Of a stretch of 64,000 nucleotides of DNA, positions 51,952 to 64,000 are shown in pieces. The DNA comes from Nansenia antarctica (Eukaryota > Chordata > Actinopteri > Argentiniformes > Microstomatidae), in the NCBI GenBank assembly GCA_963989245.1, contig CAXDII010000380.1, forward strand, positions 281,501 to 345,500, in the 5' to 3' direction. The notes under the pieces were generated by a model. The model was given only the letters and a program-made list of their open reading frames with translations. It did not search any database and had not been told where the DNA came from. Position 1 is the stretch's first letter. Each line of letters begins with the position of its first letter. The translations under genes and the position numbers were made by a program.

Positions 51952-54900
51952 ACAGTAGTAATGACATCACAGTAGTAGTGACATCACAGTGGCAGCAGAC
52001 AGAAGGAGAGTGACATCACAGTAGACAGTAGGAGAGTGACATCACAGTAGTAGTGACATCACAGTAGACAGAAGGAGAGTGACATCACAGTAGTAGTGAC
52101 ATCACAGTAGACAGAAGGAGAGTGACATCACAGTAGACAGTAGGAGAGTGACATCACAGTAGTAGTGACATCACAGTAGACAGTAGGAGAGTGACATCAC
52201 AGTAGTAGTGACATCATAGTAGACAGAAGGAGAGTGACATCACAGTAGACAGAAGGAGAGTGACATCACAGTAGTAATGACATCACAGTAGTAGTGACAT
52301 CACAGTGGCAGCAGACAGAAGGAGAGTGACATCACAGTAGACAGTAGGAGAGTGACATCACAGTAGTAGTGACATCATAGTAGACAGAAGGAGAGTGACA
52401 TCACAGTAGACAGTAGGAGAGTGACATCACAGTAGTAGTGACATCACAGTAGACAGAAGGAGAGTGACATCACAGTAGTAGTGACATCACAGTAGACAGT
52501 AGGAGAGTGACATCACAGTAGTAGTGACATCATAGTAGACAGAAGGAGAGTGACATCACAGTAGACAGTAGGAGAGTGACATCACAGTAGTAGTGATATC
52601 ATAGTAGACAGAAGGAGAGTGACATCACAGTAGACAGAAGGAGAGTGACATCACAGTAGACAGAAGGAGAGTGACATCACAGTAGACAGTAGGAGAGTGA
52701 CATCACAGTAGTAGTGACATCACAGTAGACAGTAGGAGAGTGACATCACAGTAGACAGTAGGAGAGTGACATCACAGTAGTAATGACATCACAGTAGACA
52801 GTAGGAGAGTGACATCACAGTAGTAATGACATCACAGTAGACAGAAGGAGAGTGACATCACAGTAGTAATGACATCACAGTAGTAGTGACATCACAGTGG
52901 CAGCGGACAGAAGGAGAGTGACATCACAGTAGACAGTAGGAGAGTGACATCACAGTAGACAGAAGGAGAGTGACATCACAGTAGACAGAAGGAGAGTGAC
53001 ATCACAGTAGACAGAAGGAGAGTGACATCACAGTAGACAGTAGGAGAGTGACATCACAGTAGTAATGACATCACAGTAGACAGTAGGAGAGTGACATCAC
53101 AGTAGTAATGACATCACAGTAGACAGAAGGAGAGTGACATCACAGTAGTAATGACATCACAGTAGTAGTGACATCACAGTAGACAGTAGGAGAGTGACAT
53201 CACAGTAGACAGTAGGAGAGTGACATCACAGTAGTAATGACATCACAGTAGACAGTAGGAGAGTGACATCACAGTAGTAATGACATCACAGTAGACAGAA
53301 GGAGAGTGACATCACAGTAGTAATGACATCACAGTAGTAGTGACATCACAGTGGCAGCAGACAGAAGGAGAGTGACATCACAGTAGACAGTAGGAGAGTG
53401 ACATCACAGTAGACAGAAGGAGAGTGACATCACAGTAGTAGTGACATCACAGTAGACAGAAGGAGAGTGACATCACAGTAGACAGAAGGAGAGTGACATC
53501 ACAGTAGACAGAAGGAGAGTGACATCACAGTAGACAGAAGGAGAGTGACATCACAGTAGTAATGACATCACAGTAGTAGTGACATCACAGTGGCAGCAGA
53601 CAGAAGGAGAGTGACATCACAGTAGACAGTAGGAGAGTGACATCACAGTAGTAGTGACATCATAGTAGACAGAAGGAGAGTGACATCACAGTAGACATAA
53701 GGAGAGTGACATCACAGTAGTAATGACATCACAGTAGTAGTGACATCACAGTAGACAGTAGGAGAGTGACATCACAGTAGTAATGACATCACAGTAGACA
53801 GAAGGAGAGTGACATCACAGTAGCAGCAGACAGAAGGAGAATGACATCACAGTAGACAGAAGGAGAGTGACATCACAGTAGTAATGACAACACAGTAGTA
53901 GTGACATCACAGTGGCAGCAGACAGAAGGAGAGTGACATCACAGTAGACAGTAGGAGAGTTACATCACAGTAGTAGGGATATTATAGTAGACAGAAGGAG
54001 AGTGACATCACAGTAGACAGAAGGAGAGTGACATCACGGTAGACAGAAGGAGAGTGACATCACAGTAGACAGTAGGAGAGTGACATCACAGTAGTAGTGA
54101 CATCACAGTAGACAGAAGGAGAGTGACATCACAGTAGACAGAAGGAGAGTGACATCACAGTAGACAGAAGGAGAGTGACATCACAGTAGACAGTAGGCGA
54201 GTGAAATCACAGTAGTAATGACATCACAGTAGACAGTAGGAGAGTGACATCACAGTAGTAATGACATCACAGTAGACAGAAGGAGAGTGACATCACAGTA
54301 GTAATGACATCACAGTAGTAGTGACATCACAGTGGCAGCAGACAGAAGGAGAGTGACATCACAGTAGACAGTAGGTGAGTGACATCACAGTAGACAGAAG
54401 GAGAGTGACATCACAGTAGTAGTGACATCATAGTAGACAGAAGGAGAGTGACATCACAGTAGACAGAAGGAGAGTGTCATCACAGTAGACAGAAGGAGAG
54501 TGACATCACAGTAGACAGAAGGAGAGTGACATCACAGTAGTAATGACATCACAGTAGTAGTGACATCACAGTGGCAGCAGACAGAAGGAGAGTGACATCA
54601 CTGTAGACAGTAGGAGAGTGACATCACAGTAGTAGTGACATCATAGTAGACAGAAGGAGAGTGACATCACAGTAGACAGTAGGAGAGTGACAACACAGTA
54701 GTAGTGACATCACAGTAGACAGAAGGAGAGTGACATCACAGTAGACAGAAGGAGAGTGACATCATAGTAGTAGTGACATCACAGTAGACAGAAGGAGAGT
54801 GACATCACAGTAGTAATGACATCACAGTAGTAGTGACATCACAGTGGCAGCAGACAGAAGGAGAGTGACATCACAGTAGACAGTAGGAGAGTGACATCAG

Positions 54901-57900
54901 AGTAGTAGTGACATCATAGTAGACAGAAGGAGAGTGACATCACAGTAGACAGTAGGAGAGTGACATCACAGTAGTAGTGACATCACAGTAGACAGAAGGA
55001 GAGTGACATCACAGTAGACAGAAGGAGAGTGACATCATAGTAGTAGTGACATCACAGTAGACAGTAGGAGAGTGACATCACAGTAGTAATGACATCACAG
55101 TTGACAGTAGGAGAGTGACATCACAGTAGTAGTGACATCATAGTAGACAGAAGGAGAGTGACATCACAGTAGACAGAAGGAGAGTGACATCACAGTAGTA
55201 GTGACATCACAGTAGACAGAAGGAGAGTGACATCACAGTAGTAGTGACATCACAGTAGACAGAAGGAGAGTGACATCACAGTAGACAGTAGGAGAGTGAC
55301 ATCACAGTAGTAGTGACATCACAGTAGACAGTAGGAGAGTGACATCACAGTAGTAGTGACATCATAGTAGACAGAAGGAGAGTGACATCACAGTAGACAG
55401 AAGGAGAGTGACATCACAGTAGTAATGACATCACAGTAGTAGTGACATCACAGTGGCAGCAGACAGAAGGAGAGTGACATCACAGTAGACAGTAGGAGAG
55501 TGACATCACAGTAGTAGTGACATCATAGTAGACAGAAGGAGAGTGACATCACAGTAGACAGTAGGAGAGTGACATCACAGTAGTAGTGACATCACAGTAG
55601 ACAGAAGGAGAGTGACATCACAGTAGTAGTGACATCACAGTAGACAGTAGGAGAGTGACATCACAGTAGTAGTGACATCATAGTAGACAGAAGGAGAGTG
55701 ACATCACAGTAGACAGTAGGAGAGTGACATCACAGTAGTAGTGATATCATAGTAGACAGAAGGAGAGTGACATCACAGTAGACAGAAGGAGAGTGACATC
55801 ACAGTAGACAGAAGGAGAGTGACATCACAGTAGACAGTAGGAGAGTGACATCACAGTAGTAGTGACATCACAGTAGACAGTAGGAGAGTGACATCACAGT
55901 AGACAGTAGGAGAGTGACATCACAGTAGTAATGACATCACAGTAGACAGTAGGAGAGTGACATCACAGTAGTAATGACATCACAGTAGACAGAAGGAGAG
56001 TGACATCACAGTAGTAATGACATCACAGTAGTAGTGACATCACAGTGGCAGCGGACAGAAGGAGAGTGACATCACAGTAGACAGTAGGAGAGTGACATCA
56101 CAGTAGACAGAAGGAGAGTGACATCACAGTAGACAGAAGGAGAGTGACATCACAGTAGACAGAAGGAGAGTGACATCACAGTAGACAGTAGGAGAGTGAC
56201 ATCACAGTAGTAATGACATCACAGTAGACAGTAGGAGAGTGACATCACAGTAGTAATGACATCACAGTAGACAGAAGGAGAGTGACATCACAGTAGTAAT
56301 GACATCACAGTAGTAGTGACATCACAGTAGACAGTAGGAGAGTGACATCACAGTAGACAGTAGGAGAGTGACATCACAGTAGTAATGACATCACAGTAGA
56401 CAGTAGGAGAGTGACATCACAGTAGTAATGACATCACAGTAGACAGAAGGAGAGTGACATCACAGTAGTAATGACATCACAGTAGTAGTGACATCACAGT
56501 GGCAGCAGACAGAAGGAGAGTGACATCACAGTAGACAGTAGGAGAGTGACATCACAGTAGACAGAAGGAGAGTGACATCACAGTAGTAGTGACATCACAG
56601 TAGACAGAAGGAGAGTGACATCACAGTAGACAGAAGGAGAGTGACATCACAGTAGACAGAAGGAGAGTGACATCACAGTAGACAGAAGGAGAGTGACATC
56701 ACAGTAGTAATGACATCACAGTAGTAGTGACATCACAGTGGCAGCAGACAGAAGGAGAGTGACATCACAGTAGACAGTAGGAGAGTGACATCACAGTAGT
56801 AGTGACATCATAGTAGACAGAAGGAGAGTGACATCACAGTAGACATAAGGAGAGTGACATCACAGTAGTAATGACATCACAGTAGTAGTGACATCACAGT
56901 AGACAGTAGGAGAGTGACATCACAGTAGTAATGACATCACAGTAGACAGAAGGAGAGTGACATCACAGTAGCAGCAGACAGAAGGAGAATGACATCACAG
57001 TAGACAGAAGGAGAGTGACATCACAGTAGTAATGACAACACAGTAGTAGTGACATCACAGTGGCAGCAGACAGAAGGAGAGTGACATCACAGTAGACAGT
57101 AGGAGAGTTACATCACAGTAGTAGTGATATTATAGTAGACAGAAGGAGAGTGACATCACAGTAGACAGAAGGAGAGTGACATCACAGTAGACAGAAGGAG
57201 AGTGACATCACAGTAGACAGTAGGAGAGTGACATCACAGTAGTAGTGACATCACAGTAGACAGAAGGAGAGTGACATCACAGTAGACAGAAGGAGAGTGA
57301 CATCACAGTAGACAGAAGGAGAGTGACATCACAGTAGACAGTAGGCGAGTGAAATCACAGTAGTAATGACATCACAGTAGACAGTAGGAGAGTGACATCA
57401 CAGTAGTAATGACATCACAGTAGACAGAAGGAGAGTGACATCACAGTAGTAATGACATCACAGTAGTAGTGACATCACAGTGGCAGCAGACAGAAGGAGA
57501 GTGACATCACAGTAGACAGTAGGTGAGTGACATCACAGTGGACAGAAGGAGAGTGACATCACAGTAGTAGTGACATCATAGTAGACAGAAGGAGAGTGAC
57601 ATCACAGTAGACAGAAGGAGAGTGTCATCACAGTAGACAGAAGGAGAGTGACATCACAGTAGACAGAAGGAGAGTGACATCACAGTAGACAGTAGGAGAG
57701 TGACATCACAGTAGTAGTGACATCATAGTAGACAGAAGGAGAGTGACATCACAGTAGACAGTAGGAGAGTGACAACACAGTAGTAGTGACATCACAGTAG
57801 ACAGAAGGAGAGTGACATCATATTAGTAGTGACATCACAGTAGACAGAAAGAGAGTGACATCACAGTAGTAATGACATCACAGTAGTAGTGACATCACAG

Positions 57901-59173
57901 CGGCAGCAGACAGAAGGAGAGTGACATCACAGTAGACAGTAGGAGAGTGACATCAGAGTAGTAGTGACATCATAGTAGACAGAAGGAGAGTGACATCACA
58001 GTAGACAGTAGGAGAGTGACATCACAGTAGTAGTGACATCACAGTAGACAGAAGGAGAGTGACATCACAGTAGACAGAAGGAGAGTGACATCATAGTAGT
58101 AGTGACATCACAGTAGACAGTAGGAGAGTGACATCACAGTAGTAATGACATCACAGTTGACAGTAGGAGAGTGACATCACAGTAGTAGTGACATCATAGT
58201 AGACAGAAGGAGAGTGACATCACAGTAGACAGAAGGAGAGTGACATCACAGTAGACAGAAGGAGAGTGACATCACAGTAGTAATGACATCACAGTAGTAG
58301 TGACATCACAGTGGCAGCAGACAGAAGGAGAGTGACATCACAGTAGACAGTAGGAGAGTGACATCACAGTAGTAGTGACATCATAGTAGACAGAAGGAGA
58401 GTGACATCACAGTAGACAGTAGGAGAGTGACATCACAGTAGTAGTGACATCACAGTAGACAGAAGGAGAGTGACATCACAGTAGACAGAAGGAGAGTGAC
58501 ATCATAGTAGTAGTGACATCACAGTAGACAGAAGGAGAGTGACATCACAGTAGTAATGACATCACAGTAGTAGTGACATCACAGTGGCAGCAGACAGAAG
58601 GAGAGTGACATCACAGTAGACAGTAGGAGAGTGACATCACAGTAGTAGTGACATCATAGTAGACAGAAGGAGAGTGACATCATAGTAGACAGAAGAAGAG
58701 TGACATCACAGTAGACAGAAGGAGAGTGACATCACAGTAGTAATGACATCACAGTAGTAGTGACATCACAGTGGCAGCAGACAGAAGGAGAGTGACATCA
58801 CAGTAGACAGTAGGAGAGTGACATCACAGTAGTAGTGACATCATAGTAGACAGTAGGAGAGTGACATCACAGTAGTAGTGACATCACCGTAGACAGAAGG
58901 AGAGTGACATCACAGTAGACAGAAGGAGAGTGACATCATAGTAGTAGTGACATCACAGTAGACAGAAGGAGAGTGACATCACAGGAGTAATGACATCACA
59001 GTAGTAGTGACATCACAGTGGCAGCAGACAGAAGGAGAGTGACATCACAGTAGACAGTAGGAGAGTGACATCACAGTAGTAGTGACATCATAGTAGACAG
59101 AAGGAGAGTGACATCATAGTAGACAGAAGAAGAGTGACATCACAGTAGACAGAAGGAGAGTGACATCACAGTA
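51952..59173 (+). repeat. Satellite array, block 8 (most of a 7589-bp HOR)
   Basis: GACATAAGGAG occurs at 53694 and 56842, and the GGCGAGTGAAATC landmark near 54197 and 57346. This shows an internal duplication of about 3.15 kb. GTAGTAGGGATATTATAG near 53974 and GACATCACGG near 54030 are private changes. Near 58850 a monomer pair is missing relative to parallel copies. No gene is visible. Confidence 0.94.
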
Positions 59174-59540
59174 CATTTACATTTACATTTTTGGCATTTA
59201 GCAGACGACTTATTCCAAAGCGACTTACAATCAATACATTTGAATACTAAGCATGTGAATCAGCAGTCCACTATTCGTTGCAGGAAGAGTACTCTAGCTC
59301 GGGCCCGGGGCCACTGATAGAAGGAAAAACTTTCTCCCTATTATCGCCTTCTACTAAAACTTTTTTTTTTTTTATTATAATTTTTTTACTGGAGAAACTG
59401 AGAAACAGTACAAGGGGGGCAGTATAAGTTCTTAGGGACACAGTAGAGGGGAAAGCGGGTGTCTTTAGGAGACGTAGTGGTGAGGGTCAGAAGATGTCTC
59501 AGGAGGAGCAGTTAAGATGTAACCTGAAGAGATGGGTCTT
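59174..59540. mobile_element. 367-bp insert, copy 6
   Basis: Same sequence by eye as copy 1, with 13 T, ACAGTA flanks and the AAGAAGAG monomer upstream. Confidence 0.8.
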
Positions 59541-60414
59541 ACAGTAGTAATGACATCACAGTAGTAGTGACATCACAGTGGCAGCAGACAGAAGGAGAGT
59601 GACATCACAGTAGACAGTAGGAGAGTGACATCACAGTAGTAGTGACATCACAGTAGACAGAAGGAGAGTGACATCACAGTAGTAGTGACATCACCGTAGA
59701 CAGAAGGAGAGTGACATCACAGTAGACAGAAGGAGAGTGACATCATAGTAGTAGTGACATCACAGTAGACAGAAGGAGAGTGACATCACAGTAGTAATGA
59801 CATCACAGTAGTAGTGACATCACAGTGGCAGCAGACAGAAGGAGAGTGACATCACAGTAGACAGTAGGAGAGTGACATCACAGTAGTAGTGACATCATAG
59901 TAGACAGAAGGAGAGTGACATCATAGTAGACAGAAGAAGAGTGACATCACAGTAGACAGAAGGAGAGTGACATCACAGTAGTAATGACATCACAGTAGTA
60001 GTGACATCACAGTGGCAGCAGACAGAAGGAGAGTGACATCACAGTAGACAGTAGGAGAGTGACATCACAGTAGTAGTGACATCATAGTAGACAGAAGGAG
60101 AGTGACATCACAGTAGACAGTAGGAGAGTGACATCACAGTAGTAGTGACATCACCGTAGACAGAAGGAGAGTGACATCACAGTAGACAGAAGGAGAGTGA
60201 CATCATAGTAGTAGTGACATCACAGTAGACAGAAGGAGAGTGACATCACAGGAGTAATGACATCACAGTAGTAGTGACATCACAGTGGCAGCAGACAGAA
60301 GGAGAGTGACATCACAGTAGACAGTAGGAGAGTGACATCACAGTAGTAGTGACATCATAGTAGACAGAAGGAGAGTGACATCATAGTAGACAGAAGGAGA
60401 GTGACATCACAGTA
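59541..60414 (+). repeat. Satellite array, block 9 (short spacer between inserts 6 and 7)
   Basis: 874 bp of satellite (start-to-start 1241 bp). It resembles the block before insert 5 and contains the CATCACCGTAG and ACAGGAGTAATG variants. The last stretch lacks one 26-bp monomer, the one carrying AAGAAGAG, that precedes the other inserts. Confidence 0.93.
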
Positions 60415-60781
60415 CATTTACATTTACATTTTTGGCATTTAGCAGACGACTTATTCCAAAGCGACTTACAATCAATACATTTGAATACTAAGCATGTGAA
60501 TCAGCAGTCCACTATTCGTTGCAGGAAGAGTACTCTAGCTCGGGCCCGGGGCCACTGATAGAAGGAAAAACTTTCTCCCTATTATCGCCTTCTACTAAAA
60601 CTTTTTTTTTTTTTATTATAATTTTTTTACTGGAGAAACTGAGAAACAGTACAAGGGGGGCAGTATAAGTTCTTAGGGACACAGTAGAGGGGAAAGCGGG
60701 TGTCTTTAGGAGACGTAGTGGTGAGGGTCAGAAGATGTCTCAGGAGGAGCAGTTAAGATGTAACCTGAAGAGATGGGTCTT
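60415..60781. mobile_element. 367-bp insert, copy 7
   Basis: Same sequence by eye as copy 1, with 13 T and ACAGTA flanks. The upstream context differs from all the others by loss of one monomer (CATAGTAGACAGAAGGAGAG runs straight into the monomer before the insert). Confidence 0.8.
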
Positions 60782-63700
60782 ACAGTAGTAATGACATCAC
60801 AGTAGTAGTGACATCACAGTGGCAGCAGACAGAAGGAGAGTGACATCACAGTAGACAGTAGGAGAGTGACATCACAGTAGTAGTGACATCACAGTAGACA
60901 GAAGGAGAGTGACATCACAGTAGTAGTGACATCACCGTAGACAGAAGGAGAGTGACATCACAGTAGACAGTAGGAGAGTGACATCACAGTAGTAGTGACA
61001 TCACAGTAGACAGTAGGAGAGTGACATCATAGTAGACAGAAGGAGAGTGACATCACAGTAGACAGAAGGAGAGTGACATCACAGTAGTAATGACATCACA
61101 GTAGTAGTGACATCACAGTGGCAGCAGACAGAAGGAGAGTGACATCACAGTAGACAGTAGGAGAGTGACATCACAGTAGTAGTGACATCATAGTAGACAG
61201 AAGGAGAGTGACATCACAGTAGACAGTAGGAGAGTGACATCACAGTAGTAGTGACATCACAGTAGACAGAAGGAGAGTGACATCACAGTAGTAGTGACAT
61301 CACAGTAGACAGTAGGAGAGTGACATCACAGTAGTAGTGACATCATAGTAGACAGAAGGAGAGTGACATCACAGTAGACAGTAGGAGAGTGACATCACAG
61401 TAGTAGTGATATCATAGTAGACAGAAGGAGAGTGACATCACAGTAGACAGAAGGAGAGTGACATCACAGTAGACAGAAGGAGAGTGACATCACAGTAGAC
61501 AGTAGGAGAGTGACATCACAGTAGTAGTGACATCACAGTAGACAGTAGGAGAGTGACATCACAGTAGACAGTAGGAGAGTGACATCACAGTAGTAATGAC
61601 ATCACAGTAGACAGTAGGAGAGTGACATCACAGTAGTAATGACATCACAGTAGACAGAAGGAGAGTGACATCACAGTAGTAATGACATCACAGTAGTAGT
61701 GACATCACAGTGGCAGCGGACAGAAGGAGAGTGACATCACAGTAGACAGTAGGAGAGTGACATCACAGTAGACAGAAGGAGAGTGACATCACAGTAGACA
61801 GAAGGAGAGTGACATCACAGTAGACAGAAGGAGAGTGACATCACAGTAGACAGTAGGAGAGTGACATCACAGTAGTAATGACATCACAGTAGACAGTAGG
61901 AGAGTGACATCACAGTAGTAATGACATCACAGTAGACAGAAGGAGAGTGACATCACAGTAGTAATGACATCACAGTAGTAGTGACATCACAGTAGACAGT
62001 AGGAGAGTGACATCACAGTAGACAGTAGGAGAGTGACATCACAGTAGTAATGACATCACAGTAGACAGTAGGAGAGTGACATCACAGTAGTAATGACATC
62101 ACAGTAGACAGAAGGAGAGTGACATCACAGTAGTAATGACATCACAGTAGTAGTGATATCACAGTGGCAGCAGACAGAAGGAGAGTGACATCACAGTAGA
62201 CAGTAGGAGAGTGACATCACAGTAGACAGAAGGAGAGTGACATCACAGTAGTAGTGACATCACAGTAGACAGAAGGAGAGTGACATCACAGTAGACAGAA
62301 GGAGAGTGACATCACAGTAGACAGAAGGAGAGTGACATCACAGTAGACAGAAGGAGAGTGACATCACAGTAGTAATGACATCACAGTAGTAGTGACATCA
62401 CAGTGGCAGCAGACAGAAGGAGAGTGACATCACAGTAGACAGTAGGAGAGTGACATCACAGTAGTAGTGACATCATAGTAGACAGAAGGAGAGTGACATC
62501 ACAGTAGACATAAGGAGAGTGACATCACAGTAGTAATGACATCACAGTAGTAGTGACATCACAGTAGACAGTAGGAGAGTGACATCACAGTAGTAATGAC
62601 ATCACAGTAGACAGAAGGAGAGTGACATCACAGTAGCAGCAGACAGAAGGAGAATGACATCACAGTAGACAGAAGGAGAGTGACATCACAGTAGTAATGA
62701 CAACACAGTAGTAGTGACATCACAGTGGCAGCAGACAGAAGGAGAGTGACATCACAGTAGACAGTAGGAGAGTTACATCACAGTAGTAGTGATATTATAG
62801 TAGACAGAAGGAGAGTGACATCACAGTACACAGAAGGAGAGTGACATCACAGTAGACAGAAGGAGAGTGACATCACAGTAGACAGTAGGAGAGTGACATC
62901 ACAGTAGTAGTGACATCACAGTAGACAGAAGGAGAGTGACATCACAGTAGACAGAAGGAGAGTGACATCACAGTAGACAGAAGGAGAGTGACATCACAGT
63001 AGACAGTAGGCGAGTGAAATCACAGTAGTAATGACATCACAGTAGACAGTAGGAGAGTGACATCACAGTAGTAATGACATCACAGTAGACAGAAGGAGAG
63101 TGACATCACAGTAGTAATGACATCACAGTAGTAGTGACATCACAGTGGCAGCAGACAGAAGGAGAGTGACATCACAGTAGACAGTAGGTGAGTGACATCA
63201 CAGTAGACAGAAGGAGAGTGACATCACAGTAGTAGTGACATCATAGTAGTAGTGACATCACAGTGGCAGCAGACAGAAGGAGAGTGACATCACAGTAGAC
63301 AGTAGGTGAGTGACATCACAGTAGACAGAAGGAGAGTGACATCACAGTAGTAGTGACATCATAGTAGACAGAAGGAGAGTGACATCACAGTAGACAGAAG
63401 GAGAGTGTCATCACAGTAGACAGAAGGAGAGTGACATCACAGTAGACAGAAGGAGAGTGACATCACAGTAGTAATGACATCACAGTAGTAGTGACATCAC
63501 AGTGGCAGCAGACAGAAGGAGAGTGACATCACTGTAGACAGTAGGAGAGTGACATCACAGTAGTAGTGACATCATAGTAGACAGAAGGAGAGTGACATCA
63601 CAGTAGACAGTAGGAGAGTGACAACACAGTAGTAGTGACATCACAGTAGACAGAAGGAGAGTGACATCACAGTAGACAGAAGGAGAGTGACATCATAGTA

Positions 63701-64000
63701 GTAGTGACATCACAGTAGACAGAAGGAGAGTGACATCACAGTAGTAATGACATCACAGTAGTAGTGACATCACAGTGGCAGCAGACAGAAGGAGAGTGAC
63801 ATCACAGTAGACAGTAGGAGAGTGACATCAGAGTAGTAGTGACATCATAGTAGACAGAAGGAGAGTGACATCACAGTAGACAGTAGGAGAGTGACATCAC
63901 AGTAGTAGTGACATCACAGTAGACAGAAGGAGAGTGACATCATAGTAGTAGTGACATCACAGTAGACAGTAGGAGAGTGACATCACAGTAGTAATGACAT
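60782..64000 (+). repeat. Satellite array, block 10 (runs off the window)
   Basis: Continues to the last base without interruption. GACATAAGGAG at 62508 lies 2093 bp after the start of insert 7, close to the 2109 bp seen after insert 5. The order thus parallels the start of block 8. Near 63245-63340 a short segment ending in GGTGAGTG is duplicated. The array end is not seen. Confidence 0.95.

Noticed and set aside
1..64000. Tandem-repeat protein coding region
   Set aside because: 17-, 26- and 32-bp monomers shift the frame constantly, and TAG/TGA triplets occur in nearly every monomer; no long frame exists in the satellite on either strand.
1..64000. Centromeric satellite with CENP-B boxes, or telomeric repeat
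   Set aside because: The monomers lack the CpG-containing CENP-B box, and no TTAGGG runs are present. HOR structure alone does not prove a centromere.

Overview
This window is almost entirely one eukaryotic satellite array interrupted by transposable-element insertions. It contains no host gene, rRNA or tRNA that I can support. The host is probably a ray-finned fish. The reasons are a 367-bp insert that opens with a CATTTACATTT...GGCATTTAGCAGACG...CCAAAGCGACTTACAA motif I recall as widespread in teleost genomes, a LINE of the CR1/L2/Rex1-like kind common in fish, and a small hAT element. I cannot name the species.

The satellite. Every monomer carries the core TGACATCACAGT, and monomers come in three main lengths. 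The 17-bp form is GTGACATCAC plus AGTAGTA. The 26-bp form is GTGACATCAC plus AGTAGACAG(A/T)AGGAGA. The 32-bp form is GTGACATCAC plus AGT(G/A)GCAGCAGACAG plus AAGGAGA. They are mixed in an irregular but repeated order, so the array has higher-order repeats (HORs). I could measure several periods by following rare variants: 2173 bp (from 1), 1765 bp (about 4951-8440), about 5.9 to 6.8 kb (about 14.2-25.3 kb), and 8890, 5959, 4409, 1165, 7589 and 1241 bp between successive insert copies in 31-61 kb.

Layout. 1-17206 is plus-oriented satellite. 17207-17741 is a non-autonomous hAT-type transposon with an 18-bp perfect TIR and an 8-bp target duplication. 17742-26262 is satellite. 26261-29163 is a reversed segment: a 22-bp piece of reversed satellite, a 5'-truncated LINE on the minus strand (about 26284-28531) and 632 bp of reversed satellite. 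From 29164 to the end the array is plus-oriented again and holds seven nearly identical 367/368-bp inserts, beginning at 31162, 40052, 46011, 50420, 51585, 59174 and 60415.

How the parts relate. The only long coding frame is the LINE reverse transcriptase (678 codons, catalytic Asp residues intact), but it has no genuine start codon or endonuclease domain. The seven inserts share one insertion site, so they were most likely copied together with the surrounding satellite rather than inserted seven times. The hAT element sits in only one copy of a duplicated satellite segment, and the other copy preserves the uninterrupted target site. The picture is of a young, actively rearranging array that traps mobile elements and sometimes amplifies them.
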